From: JAAYAN01 sp964437215
GTDB taxonomy: Bacteria > Bacteroidota > Ignavibacteria > Ignavibacteriales > Melioribacteraceae
Assembly (NCBI GenBank): GCA_964437215.1
Contig: CAYTFZ010000010.1
Coordinates: 1 to 48,348 of the forward strand
Reading direction: 5' to 3'
Length of the DNA: 48,348 bases
Positions 36,375-45,042 of this stretch are shown in pieces. Within the stretch, counting starts at the first letter, position 1, and every line of letters begins with the position of its first letter. The position numbers and the translations under genes are program-made. The notes beneath the pieces were generated by a model. The model ran no database searches. It saw only the letters and a program-made list of their open reading frames with translations, and was not told the DNA's origin.

Positions 36375-37586
36375 TCAAGGAATATAAGCTTTATATAAAA
36401 GAGAATCTTCGTTTGCAAAAATGGAATACTCATTCAATATTGCCGGAACCATAACAGTTTGCCCTTTTATAAATTCAACTTCTTGTTCCAGCCATTTACA
36501 AATTATTTTTCCTTCAACAATTATAAATATGGAAACAGTATCCGATTTTTCAAGCCGGATTGTATCTTTTTCAATTTGGTACTTTTTTATTTCGAATTCT
36601 GGTGCAGGAGTTTTGTAAATAAAATCGCAGCCAGAGCTGTCTTTTCCTAATATTTCAACAGGCGCACTTTCGTAAGTTAAAATATCCACAAGAGTTTTTA
36701 CATCTTTGAATTTTGGAGTAAGCCCGGCCCGCACAACGTTATCGCTGTTTGCCATACATTCAACAATATTTCCTTTCAGATATGCGTGAGGAATTCCGGC
36801 TTTTAAAAATACTCCATCTCCTTTTTTAAGATGAACCAAGTTAAGCATAAATATAGAAAGCAGACCGACATCGTTTCCATATTGTTCTTTAAGTTCAATA
36901 AAAAGCGTTTCGCGCTCATTTCTTTCATCTTTTGAAAGAATATTTTTCTCTAAATTCTTTAATGCTTTTTCAAGTGCATCTTGTTCATTCAGCGCTTTAA
37001 TCATTAGTTTGGAATAAAGATTTTTCAGCCAATTTTTTGCTTCTTCATCATTATTACCTGGATGTTTTAAATATTCTGATCCAACAAACTCAGCAATTTC
37101 TCTGTAATTTTTTAATGTTTCAATAATTTCATCAACCGAACGAAAACCAACCAATGCAGTTAAATCGTCCAGAGCAATTGCAATTTCGGGCTTGTGGTTA
37201 TCATCGGGGTAATTTTGCGGATCTTTCTTATGCAGTTCTCCAGCCTGTTCTTTATTAGGATGAGCCTGGATTGAAAGAGCTTCGCCGGCAGATAATATTT
37301 TAAATAAGAATGGAAACTGATTATTAAATTTTCCGGCAGCTTTTTTACCTAATATTTCTTCAGGAAATTTATTAACAAATTCATCAAGTTTTACTTTCCC
37401 TGAATCAGTAATAACCAGAGATGGAAGCTTTTGATGCGCGCCAATCCATAATTCCGCATAAGGTTTATCTTTTTCGGGTTCAAAACCTAATAATTTTGGG
37501 ATAAAAGCATCATCATTTTTCATTCCCCACTGGTAATGTTGTATGCTGCTTTCTAACAAATATGGTTTTATCTCAAATAATGCCAT
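36375..37586 (-). CDS. manA: Mannose-6-phosphate isomerase, class I
   Basis: The zinc enzyme interconverts mannose 6-phosphate and fructose 6-phosphate. The ~403-residue protein has the class I layout: N-terminal YQWGMKNDDAFIPKLLG, zinc-binding IQAHPNKEQAGELH, PEIAIALDDLTALVGFR, and GIPHAYLKGNIVECMANSDNVVRAGLTPKF, with a cupin-like C-terminal domain. I use ATG 37586 because GGAA lies about seven bases before it; the ATG at 37592 is too close to the site. It follows the YqaB-like phosphatase gene (about 70 bases) on the same strand, at the end of the sugar region. Confidence 0.95.
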   Translation of the reverse strand: MALFEIKPYLLESSIQHYQWGMKNDDAFIPKLLGFEPEKDKPYAELWIGAHQKLPSLVITDSGKVKLDEFVNKFPEEILGKKAAGKFNNQFPFLFKILSAGEALSIQAHPNKEQAGELHKKDPQNYPDDNHKPEIAIALDDLTALVGFRSVDEIIETLKNYREIAEFVGSEYLKHPGNNDEEAKNWLKNLYSKLMIKALNEQDALEKALKNLEKNILSKDERNERETLFIELKEQYGNDVGLLSIFMLNLVHLKKGDGVFLKAGIPHAYLKGNIVECMANSDNVVRAGLTPKFKDVKTLVDILTYESAPVEILGKDSSGCDFIYKTPAPEFEIKKYQIEKDTIRLEKSDTVSIFIIVEGKIICKWLEQEVEFIKGQTVMVPAILNEYSIFANEDSLLYKAYIP

Positions 37587-37659
37587 TTTCATTTCCTTTA
37601 TTTTATCTGCACAAAAATAACAAATTTGAATTAAGAAATTGAAAATATCAGCTGAATAA

Positions 37660-38244
37660 TCAGATATAATCCCTAACGTCGGTAATTTTCATTCCTGCAT
37701 TAATTGCCGCTTCAATTCCAAGTTCACCATCTTCAAAAACCTGACAATCCTGAGGTAAAACATCAAAATGCTTAGCTGCATATAAAAAGAGATCCGGCGC
37801 AGGTTTCGGTTTTATATTGTCATCAGCGGTTAAAATCAAGTCGAACAATTCCAGAATTCCGACAGTTTCAAGCTCGGCTTTGACAATTTTCCCGCTTCCT
37901 CCGGAAACGACTGCCATAGGAAACTTCCCGTAATTCTCCTTTGCAATCTTAATAACCGGATCAATTGCTTTTAATTGCGGAAGTTTCTCATAGAATACAC
38001 AGTGTTTTGATTCAATCACTTTTTGTGTAATAAGATTTGTCCCGAATGTTTTATTAAAAAGAGGAACAATATCAACGCTTTTCATTCCTTTAACAGAATC
38101 GAAAAACTCGAAGTTAAATTCCGCACCGTTAGCTTTTATTGCTGTTTCCCAAGCGTAATTGTGTATCGGCATCGAATCGACAAGTGTTCCATCGCAATCA
38201 AATATCAAAGCTTTAACATTATTATAAATTTCTATTTCTGCCAT
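37660..38244 (-). CDS. HAD phosphatase, YqaB/beta-phosphoglucomutase-like
   Basis: A 194-residue HAD hydrolase. The DxD motif is LIFDCDGTLVDSMP with Asp16 and Asp18, motif II is VVSGGSG, and motif III/IV are KPKPAPDLFLYAA and VFEDGELGIEAAINAGM. The pattern resembles E. coli YqaB, which dephosphorylates fructose 1-phosphate and 6-phosphogluconate, more than a mutase. The actual substrate is uncertain. It is between the araA terminator and manA, so it is probably transcribed separately from araBDA. Confidence 0.85.
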   Translation of the reverse strand: MAEIEIYNNVKALIFDCDGTLVDSMPIHNYAWETAIKANGAEFNFEFFDSVKGMKSVDIVPLFNKTFGTNLITQKVIESKHCVFYEKLPQLKAIDPVIKIAKENYGKFPMAVVSGGSGKIVKAELETVGILELFDLILTADDNIKPKPAPDLFLYAAKHFDVLPQDCQVFEDGELGIEAAINAGMKITDVRDYI

Positions 38245-38262
38245 TTTTCATTTCACTATTAA

Positions 38263-38295
38263 TAAAAAAATCCTGTTTGCATCAAGCAAACAGGA
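38263..38295 (-). terminator. Rho-independent terminator after araA
   Basis: Ten-base stem TCCTGTTTGC/GCAAACAGGA (38271-38280 with 38286-38295) with a five-base loop. On the minus strand it is followed by seven Ts. It lies about 30 bases after the araA stop and closes the araBDA transcript. Confidence 0.93.
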
Positions 38296-38326
38296 TAAAA
38301 TAATTTTTAATTATTACTTTTAATTA

Positions 38327-39550
38327 TTACTTACTAAAAAAACCTTCGTTCCAGCGTAATTCTTTTTTGAAATCGGATATATTTGTTTTAGCGTCAATTG
38401 TAACCATTTCAATTCCAGCCATTTCGCAAAAATCTTCAAGATATTCGGAAGTAACAACCTGACTGAAAGAAGTATGATGAGCTCCGCCTGCAAGTATCCA
38501 AGCTCCAGCTCCAATTTCCAGATTTGGTTTCGGTATCCACATTACGCGTGCAACAGGAAGTTTAGGCAGCGGCTGATCGGCCGGAACAACTTCCACTTCG
38601 TTAACAATCATCCGGAAACGGTTACCCATATCGATAATAGTTGCATTTACTGCTGCTCCTGAAGGAACATTAAACACTAATCTCGGCGGATCTTCTTTTT
38701 GACCAATTCCAAGATGATGAGCTTCAAGTGAAGGTTTTCCTTCGGCAATACTTTCGCAAACTTCAAGCATATGCGCACCAAGTACTTTCATTCCTGATGG
38801 ATCGAGATGATATGTGTAATCTTCCATAAATGAAGTTCCGCCTGGTAACCCTTCTGACATAACTTTCATTGCACGAACAAGCGCGGATGTTTTCCAATCG
38901 CCTTCAGCGCCAAATCCGTAACCTTCGTTCATAAGTCTTTGAACTGCAATTCCCGGAAGCTGTTTTAGTCCGTGCAAATCTTCAAAGGTTGTAGTAAATG
39001 CAGTAAAGTTTCCTGCTTGCAAAAAGCTTCTCATTCCAGCTTCAATTCTTGCAGCTTCGCGCAAATTTGAATATTTGCTTCCGTCATTTTTAACATCTGC
39101 TGAAAGAATATATTTCTCAGCATATTCTTTCACGAGTTTATCTATTTCAGAATCGCTTACTTCGTTAACACATTTAACTAAATCGCCTACTCCATAACCG
39201 TTTACAGAATAACCGAATTTCATCTGTGCTTCAACTTTATCGCCTTCGGTAACTGCTACTTCGCGCATATTATCGCCAAANNNNNNNNNNNNNNNNNNNN
39301 NNNNNNNNNNNNNNNNNNNNNNNNNNNNNNNNNNNNNNNNNNNNNNNNNNNNNNNNNNNNNNNNNNNNNNNNNNNNNNNNGGTGTTGTAAGAACCGGTTT
39401 GAAGACTATTTTTATTGGAATAGTATTGGATTTATTCAATCCGTTAACAATTTCCTGTGAGTCCTTTGCAACCTGCTCAAGCGTTTTGGGACCATATAAG
39501 TGCTGGCTTCCTGTTGCAAACCAGACTTCAAAATTTTGAAAATTATTCAT
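38327..39550 (-). CDS. araA: L-arabinose isomerase, interrupted by assembly gap
   Basis: AraA converts L-arabinose to L-ribulose. The N-terminus EVWFATGSQHLYGPKTLEQV and the C-terminal part are canonical. The metal/catalytic motifs are EDYTYHLDPSGM, HHLGIGQKEDPPRLVFN and ILAGGAHHTSFSQ. The sequence contains 373 real residues; the family is about 500 long, so roughly 120-125 residues after KPVLTT are lost in the 100-N gap, which is therefore shorter than the missing DNA. No duplicated flanks are seen. It is the last gene of araB-araD-araA and is followed by a strong terminator. Confidence 0.95.
   Translation of the reverse strand: MNNFQNFEVWFATGSQHLYGPKTLEQVAKDSQEIVNGLNKSNTIPIKIVFKPVLTTXXXXXXXXXXXXXXXXXXXXXXXXXXXXXXXXXXFGDNMREVAVTEGDKVEAQMKFGYSVNGYGVGDLVKCVNEVSDSEIDKLVKEYAEKYILSADVKNDGSKYSNLREAARIEAGMRSFLQAGNFTAFTTTFEDLHGLKQLPGIAVQRLMNEGYGFGAEGDWKTSALVRAMKVMSEGLPGGTSFMEDYTYHLDPSGMKVLGAHMLEVCESIAEGKPSLEAHHLGIGQKEDPPRLVFNVPSGAAVNATIIDMGNRFRMIVNEVEVVPADQPLPKLPVARVMWIPKPNLEIGAGAWILAGGAHHTSFSQVVTSEYLEDFCEMAGIEMVTIDAKTNISDFKKELRWNEGFFSK
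39281..39380. other. Assembly gap (100 N) inside araA
   Basis: A second 100-N placeholder. Unlike the first gap, its flanks do not repeat each other. The araA family length says the true missing sequence is about 370-380 bases. Confidence 0.97.
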
Positions 39551-39565
39551 ATATTTTTCCTTAAT

Positions 39566-40252
39566 TTATTTCTGACCGTAATAAGCGTTCGGTCCGTGTT
39601 TACGTTGATAGTGTTTGTTTAAAATGTAATCCGGCAAAATTGCTGAAGGATTTAATTGAAAAGTAAATAGAGCCATTTCAGCTACACGTTCAAGCGTAAT
39701 ACTGTTTTTTACAGCATCTTTTGCATTTTTCCCCCAAGAAAAAGGAGCGTGACCGGCAACTAAAACAGAAGGGATGCTTACAGGATCCAAACCTTTAAAT
39801 CTTTCTACAATTATTTTTCCCGTATTTAATTCATAGTTTTCAAATACCTCTTTTTCAGTAAGCTGCCGGGTAAGCGGAATAGTACCCGAGAAATGATCTG
39901 CGTGGGTTGTTCCAAGACAAGGTATTTCTTTATTGGCTTGGCAAAAAGTAGTTGCAAATTTACTATGTGTATGAACAACAGCGCCTATTTGAGGAAAGGC
40001 TTTGTAAAGTTCTAAATGTGTTGCTGTATCAGACGAAGGTTTTTTATCCCCGCTTACTACTTCGCCGTTGAGATTTACAATTACCATATCGTCGGCTTTC
40101 ATTTTATCGTAATCTACGCCGCTCGGTTTGATAATCACAACGCCTTCAGCGCGATTAATTTCGCTTACATTTCCCCAAGTGAGTAACACAAGTCCGGAAT
40201 TAACAAGTGAAATATTTGCTTCAAATACTTCATTCTTTAATTCGTCAAACAT
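39566..40252 (-). CDS. araD: L-ribulose-5-phosphate 4-epimerase
   Basis: The enzyme converts L-ribulose 5-phosphate to D-xylulose 5-phosphate. The 228-residue class II aldolase-like protein has TWGNVSEINRAEGVVIIKPSG, the zinc-binding VHTHSKFATTFCQANKEIPC with two histidines, THADHF, and VLVAGHAPFSWGKNAKDA with the third zinc His. The C-terminus ends KHYQRKHGPNAYYGQ, typical for AraD. It overlaps araB by eight bases and precedes araA by 15 bases. Confidence 0.97.
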   Translation of the reverse strand: MFDELKNEVFEANISLVNSGLVLLTWGNVSEINRAEGVVIIKPSGVDYDKMKADDMVIVNLNGEVVSGDKKPSSDTATHLELYKAFPQIGAVVHTHSKFATTFCQANKEIPCLGTTHADHFSGTIPLTRQLTEKEVFENYELNTGKIIVERFKGLDPVSIPSVLVAGHAPFSWGKNAKDAVKNSITLERVAEMALFTFQLNPSAILPDYILNKHYQRKHGPNAYYGQK

Positions 40253-41951
40253 TATTCCCCCTTACTTTGTCCCTGATATTTAATAAGTCCTTCATCACAT
40301 TATTCATCTTACCTGTCCAGCTTTCAGTTCCAAATGAATCATAAAGTTGTCGGTAAAGCTTATAAAGTTTTTTATAGACTTCAACATTTTCGGGAATAGG
40401 AAAATATTCTTTGCTTATAGAAGTCATTGTTCTTTTTGCTTCGTCAATAGAATCATATCCGCCGGCATTTTTACCCGCAGCAACAGATGCGAATATTCCT
40501 GCTCCTAATGCTGGTGTTTGCTCGCTGCCGGATATTTTCATAGGTCTGTTTGTAATATCGGCATATATTTGCATTAAAATAGGACTTTTAATAGCAAGAC
40601 CGCCGCAATTTATAACATCGTTAATTTTCACGCCGTATTCTTCAATCCGATCAATAATTGCAAGTGCTCCAAAAGCTGTTGCTTCCATTAGCGCCCTATA
40701 AATTTCGTGTGGCTGAGTATGCAAAGTCTGTCCGAGAAGTAGCCCGGTTAGTCTTACATCTACAAGAATTGTACGATTTCCGTTATTCCAGTCAAGCGCT
40801 AATAGTCCGCTTTCTCCCGGTTTTAATTCTGCTGCTTTTTTATCAAGATTTTTAAACTTTTCACCATTTGAACTTCCATAACTTTCCGGAACAAGATTAT
40901 TCACAAACCAAAGGAAAATATCACCTACTCCGGATTGCCCGGCTTCAATTCCATAATATTTATCCATCACCGAACCGTTTACAATACCGCAAACTCCGGG
41001 AATGTCTTTCAATTTATTTTGAACTGAGGAAACCATAATATCGCAAGTACTGGTTCCTATAATTTTCACTAATGTTCCTTCTGTAATTCCAGCTCCAACA
41101 GCTCCCATATGAGCGTCAAATGCTCCTACTGAAATTATTACATCTGTTGTAAGTCCAAGTTTTTCAGCCCATTCTTTCGAAAGATTTCCAGCTTTTTGTT
41201 CGGAAGTATAAGCTTCAGAATAAAGCCTTTCCCTTAAATCTCCTAATCCCTGTGATAGAGTATTTAAGAATTCAGTATCAGGCAATCCGCCCCATTCTTC
41301 GCTGAACATTGCTTTATGTCCGGCAGCGCATATACTTCTTTTTAGTTTCAGCGGATCTTTTGCCCCGGTAAGTGAGGCAGTTATCCAGTCGCATATTTCA
41401 ACAAAACTGAATGCCGCGTTATACACTTCTGGATTTATTTTTTTCAATCTTAATACTTTGCTCCAAAACCATTCGGATGAATAAACACCGCCGATTTTTG
41501 CAAGATACTGCGGACGTATTTTTGCAGCTGTTTCAGTTATGTAAGCGGCTTCCTCGTAACTTGTATGGTCTTTCCAAAGCCAGCACATTGCATCGGGATT
41601 TCCGCTGAATTTGGGATTAAAACACAAAGCTTCACCATTTTTATCTACAGGCATAGGACTGCTTCCGGTTGTGTCGACACCTATACCGATAATGTCTTTA
41701 GGATTAAATTCTGCATTATTTTGCTTTGCTTTTTCAATTGCCCCTTTAATTGTAGTTTCAATTCCAAGGATATAATCAGCCGGATTTTGTCTTGCCAAAT
41801 TAGGATCTTTATTATCAATTATCACACCTGCGCTTCCCGATGGATATGGGAAAACAAACGATGCTACTTCACTTCCGTCTTCTACTTTCATTATTAAAGA
41901 ACGGCACGAATTTGTACCGTAATCTAAACCTATTACGTATTTATTTTTCAT
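40245..41951 (-). CDS. araB: Ribulokinase
   Basis: AraB phosphorylates L-ribulose to L-ribulose 5-phosphate with ATP. The 568-residue FGGY kinase has the phosphate-1 loop IGLDYGTNSCRSLIM, GVDTTGSSPMPVD, and the C-terminal ALMEATAFGALAIIDRIEEYGVKINDVINCGGLA block, plus ALGAGIFASVAAG. It is about the length of E. coli AraB. It is the first gene of araB-araD-araA; a terminator for the symporter gene sits just upstream, so a promoter must lie in the roughly 40 bases before its ATG or readthrough occurs. Confidence 0.97.
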   Translation of the reverse strand: MKNKYVIGLDYGTNSCRSLIMKVEDGSEVASFVFPYPSGSAGVIIDNKDPNLARQNPADYILGIETTIKGAIEKAKQNNAEFNPKDIIGIGVDTTGSSPMPVDKNGEALCFNPKFSGNPDAMCWLWKDHTSYEEAAYITETAAKIRPQYLAKIGGVYSSEWFWSKVLRLKKINPEVYNAAFSFVEICDWITASLTGAKDPLKLKRSICAAGHKAMFSEEWGGLPDTEFLNTLSQGLGDLRERLYSEAYTSEQKAGNLSKEWAEKLGLTTDVIISVGAFDAHMGAVGAGITEGTLVKIIGTSTCDIMVSSVQNKLKDIPGVCGIVNGSVMDKYYGIEAGQSGVGDIFLWFVNNLVPESYGSSNGEKFKNLDKKAAELKPGESGLLALDWNNGNRTILVDVRLTGLLLGQTLHTQPHEIYRALMEATAFGALAIIDRIEEYGVKINDVINCGGLAIKSPILMQIYADITNRPMKISGSEQTPALGAGIFASVAAGKNAGGYDSIDEAKRTMTSISKEYFPIPENVEVYKKLYKLYRQLYDSFGTESWTGKMNNVMKDLLNIRDKVRGNNV

Positions 41952-41983
41952 TTTATTTCTGAGTTTATTAAGATTTAATTAAG

Positions 41984-42018
41984 TATAAAAAAAGGCATCT
42001 TGATTTGCAAGATGCCTT
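41984..42018 (-). terminator. Rho-independent terminator between symporter gene and araB
   Basis: An eleven-base stem AAGGCATCTTG/CAAGATGCCTT (41992-42002 with 42008-42018), five-base loop, and a T run on the minus strand. It lies nine bases after the symporter stop and only about 40 bases before the araB start, so it could act as an attenuator for araBDA as well as a terminator. Confidence 0.93.
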
Positions 42019-42026
42019 ACTATTTA

Positions 42027-43781
42027 TCAACCTGTAAATGAGAGATAGGCAATCAATATTAAAACAACTACTAAAACTGACAACATAACATCTATCTTTG
42101 TCCAACTTGCTCTTGTTTCTTCTTTATCTGCTTCCGATGTTGTTCCATAAGTCAAACCGCTTATCTTTTCATATGACGGCGCTTCAGTCATAAGACTTAC
42201 AATTACCATTACAGCAACGCATATAACAAAAATAAGCAAACTGTAATACTGAAAGAAAATGTTATTTACTATCCAAAAGAATGAACCTTCTGAATAGGCA
42301 AACCCGTCAATCAGTTTTGTTGGAGTATCAACTGCAAGTCTGAATAAACCAAGACCGAAACCGGTAATTAAAGCAGCTAAACATCCTTTTGCATTTAAAC
42401 GTTTGTAAAACACACCAAGGAAAAACACAACAAAAATAGGAGGAGCAAGATAAGCCTGAACTCCTTGCAGATAATCGTAAAGTCCTCTTCCTCCTTTTAT
42501 AACAGGAATCCAAAGCAATCCTACAATCACCATAACAGCAGTTGCAACACGTCCTACCCAAACCATCTTTTCCTGAGTAACATCTTTTTTAATTCTTGCA
42601 TAAAAATCTATTGTAAACAATGTTGCACAAGCATTAAAAACACCGGCAAGAGAACTCATCAAGGCTGCCAGCAAGCCTGCAACAACTAAACCTCTTACAC
42701 CTACAGGTAAAACATTTGCAACCATAAGAGGGAAAGCACTCTGAGCATTTTCTCTGATTACTTGCCCATCAGCGCCAATTAAAGCCGACTGCAAAGCAGG
42801 GATTTTTCCGCTTTGAGCTAAAGCCATGCATATCATTCCAGGAATGATAAAAATAAACACAGGTAACAGTTTGAAAAATGAAGCAGCTATTGATCCTCTT
42901 CTTGCTTCTGTTTGATTAGGAGCAGAGAGAGCACGCTGAACAATATATTGATCAGTTGTCCAATACCACAAACCTATTACCGGAGCAGCAAAAAGCATTC
43001 CCAGCCAAGGATAATGATCGTTAAAATACCAAGCCATTTTACCTGCTTCGCGAACAGGAGCCCAAGTTCCTTCTACTCCGGCAGGAACTAGTGGTTTCCA
43101 TAAATTAAACATATCCGATCCAAGAACTGCTCTAAGTTCCGACCAGCCGCCTAAAGCTTCTAATCCGAAAAATGTAACCAATGCTGAACCGATAATCAAA
43201 ATTACAGTCTGTAATGCTTCAGTATAAGCAACAGCTGCCATTCCGCCAAGAATTGTATAAAGTCCTGTAATTACTATTACTAGAATAGAACCGACCCAAA
43301 AGCTGTCGAGACCCATAAAATTCATTTCAGGTAATAACACTGCAAATACAACACCGCCGGCAAATATTCCAACAGCAATTTTTGTTAATACATAAGCTAC
43401 TAACGAAATTATTGAAAGAACTGTGCGTGATGCCGGTGAAAATCTTCTTTCAAGAAATTCGGGCATTGTAAATACTTTAGAACGCATATAAAAAGGTACC
43501 ATAACCCAGCCAAGTACCAGCAAACACCAGGCGTGCAACTCGTAGTGAGCCATAGCCACACCATCTGTAGCACCGGATCCAGCAAGTCCTACAAGATGTT
43601 CGGAACCAATATTTGAAGCGAAGATTGAGGCACCAACAATAAACCAACCAAGATGTCTTCCTGCTAAGAAGTAATCATCTGTAGTCTTTTTCTGTCGTTT
43701 AATTACCCACCAGGCGAGCCCTAATATTACTGCGAAATACAAGGCTAAAACTACCCAGTCAAAAGGTTGTAAAATTCCCAT
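42027..43781 (-). CDS. Sodium/sugar symporter (SSS family)
   Basis: A 584-residue polytopic transporter of the sodium:solute symporter family, subgroup resembling SGLT sodium/glucose and galactose carriers. About 14 transmembrane helices can be drawn. The N-terminal GWFIVGASIFASNIGSEHLVG and YTILGGMAAVAYTEALQTVILI match SGLT motifs, as does the periplasm-facing YWTTDQYIVQRALSAPNQ. It should import a monosaccharide with Na+. Position between galM and araBDA points to arabinose or galactose, but sequence alone does not fix the sugar. It starts 23 bases after the mutarotase stop. Confidence 0.94.
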   Translation of the reverse strand: MGILQPFDWVVLALYFAVILGLAWWVIKRQKKTTDDYFLAGRHLGWFIVGASIFASNIGSEHLVGLAGSGATDGVAMAHYELHAWCLLVLGWVMVPFYMRSKVFTMPEFLERRFSPASRTVLSIISLVAYVLTKIAVGIFAGGVVFAVLLPEMNFMGLDSFWVGSILVIVITGLYTILGGMAAVAYTEALQTVILIIGSALVTFFGLEALGGWSELRAVLGSDMFNLWKPLVPAGVEGTWAPVREAGKMAWYFNDHYPWLGMLFAAPVIGLWYWTTDQYIVQRALSAPNQTEARRGSIAASFFKLLPVFIFIIPGMICMALAQSGKIPALQSALIGADGQVIRENAQSAFPLMVANVLPVGVRGLVVAGLLAALMSSLAGVFNACATLFTIDFYARIKKDVTQEKMVWVGRVATAVMVIVGLLWIPVIKGGRGLYDYLQGVQAYLAPPIFVVFFLGVFYKRLNAKGCLAALITGFGLGLFRLAVDTPTKLIDGFAYSEGSFFWIVNNIFFQYYSLLIFVICVAVMVIVSLMTEAPSYEKISGLTYGTTSEADKEETRASWTKIDVMLSVLVVVLILIAYLSFTG

Positions 43782-43804
43782 AATTATTCCCTTATTTTAA
43801 TTAA

Positions 43805-44944
43805 TTATTTAATGAGAAATCTGTAAATTGTGTGCTGGCTGTATGTTTCCCCAGGATTAAGTCTTACTGAAGGAAAATTTTCTTTATTAGGTGAATCCGG
43901 ATAATGCTGATTTTCAAGGCAAAGAGCTGTTCTGTGCTGATATTTAATTCCATTTCTTCCGGTAAAAGTACCATCGATAAAATTCCCTGAATAAAACTGT
44001 ATTCCGGGTTCATCCGATAAAACTTCCATTAACCTGCCGCTTTCTGAGTCGTAAAGCGTACAAACTTTTTTAACAGTTCCGTCAGCATTATTAATCACCC
44101 AGTTATGATCATAGCCCTTTCCATTTTTTAATTGCTCGTTTTCATCATTTATTCTTAAACCGATTTTAGTTGGTTTTCTGAAATCGAAAGGAGTATTTTG
44201 AACAGAATCTAATTTGCCTGTTGTAATTGATTCGCTGTCAATTGGAGTATAATAATCGGCATCAATCCATAATTCATTATCCAATATAGTTTTTTCCATA
44301 TTGCCGCTGATATTAAAATATGAGTGCTGAGTAGGGTTAATAATTGTCGGTTTATCTGTTGTAGCTGTATATTTTATATCAAGTTCGTTATTATTTGTTA
44401 AAGTATAAACTACCTGAATTTTCAGATTTCCAGGATACCCTTCTTCTCCGTCTTTGCTTAAATATTCTAATTTTACAGAAGGACCGTCTGCAGTCATTTC
44501 AGCTTTTGAATTCCATAAAGCTTTATAAAAGCCTACGTTACCGCCATGTAAATGATTGTTGCCATCGTTAACAGTAACCTGATATTCTTCATTATCAATT
44601 TTAAATTTTCCTTTGCCAATACGGTTTCCGTATCTGCCAACTATTGTTCCAATAAAAGTTTTGTTATTAACATAGCCTTCAAGAGAATCAAAGCCGAAAA
44701 CAACATCTTCTATTTTTCCGTTTTTATCCGGCATACAAAGCGAAACAACAATTGCTCCGTAATTTGTTATTTTAGCTGTTGCTCCTTTTTCATTTTTCAA
44801 TGAATATATTGTAACAACCGAGCCATCGCTTAATTTTCCGAATTCTTTTTCTTCAATCATCTTTTCCTCAGTATTGTTTTTGCAGGATAAAATTAAAAAA
44901 CACGTAATAAATACAATTGTAAAAATGCCATTTAACTTAATCAT
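43805..44944 (-). CDS. Lipoprotein aldose 1-epimerase (galactose mutarotase)
   Basis: The enzyme interconverts alpha and beta anomers of hexoses and pentoses. Family motifs are GRYGNRIGKGKF, LHGGNVGFYKALW, the catalytic His in NPTQHSYFNISG and the catalytic Glu in LCLENQHYPDSPN. I place the start at ATG 44944 (379 residues), which has AGAGGAT upstream and produces a lipoprotein signal MIKLNGIFTIVFITCFLILSC. An upstream ATG at 45058 would overlap the regulator and bury the signal. Export puts it at the membrane outside the cytoplasm, suitable for supplying anomers to the symporter encoded next. Confidence 0.93.
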   Translation of the reverse strand: MIKLNGIFTIVFITCFLILSCKNNTEEKMIEEKEFGKLSDGSVVTIYSLKNEKGATAKITNYGAIVVSLCMPDKNGKIEDVVFGFDSLEGYVNNKTFIGTIVGRYGNRIGKGKFKIDNEEYQVTVNDGNNHLHGGNVGFYKALWNSKAEMTADGPSVKLEYLSKDGEEGYPGNLKIQVVYTLTNNNELDIKYTATTDKPTIINPTQHSYFNISGNMEKTILDNELWIDADYYTPIDSESITTGKLDSVQNTPFDFRKPTKIGLRINDENEQLKNGKGYDHNWVINNADGTVKKVCTLYDSESGRLMEVLSDEPGIQFYSGNFIDGTFTGRNGIKYQHRTALCLENQHYPDSPNKENFPSVRLNPGETYSQHTIYRFLIK

Positions 44945-45042
44945 ATCATCCTCTTTTTCAAATGAATTAGTTTGCCTAAAATAGGAATATGGAATCATTA
45001 AAAAAAACCAATATAATCTTTTTTCTAACCAATTTGCGCAAT

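Noticed and set aside
39200..39460. Search for duplicated flanks at the second gap, as at the first
   Set aside because: The flanks do not match each other, so this gap is not an unmerged overlap.
45034..45041. TTGCGCAA palindrome before galM
   Set aside because: Eight symmetric bases without extension overlap the end of the regulator region; too little to call an operator.
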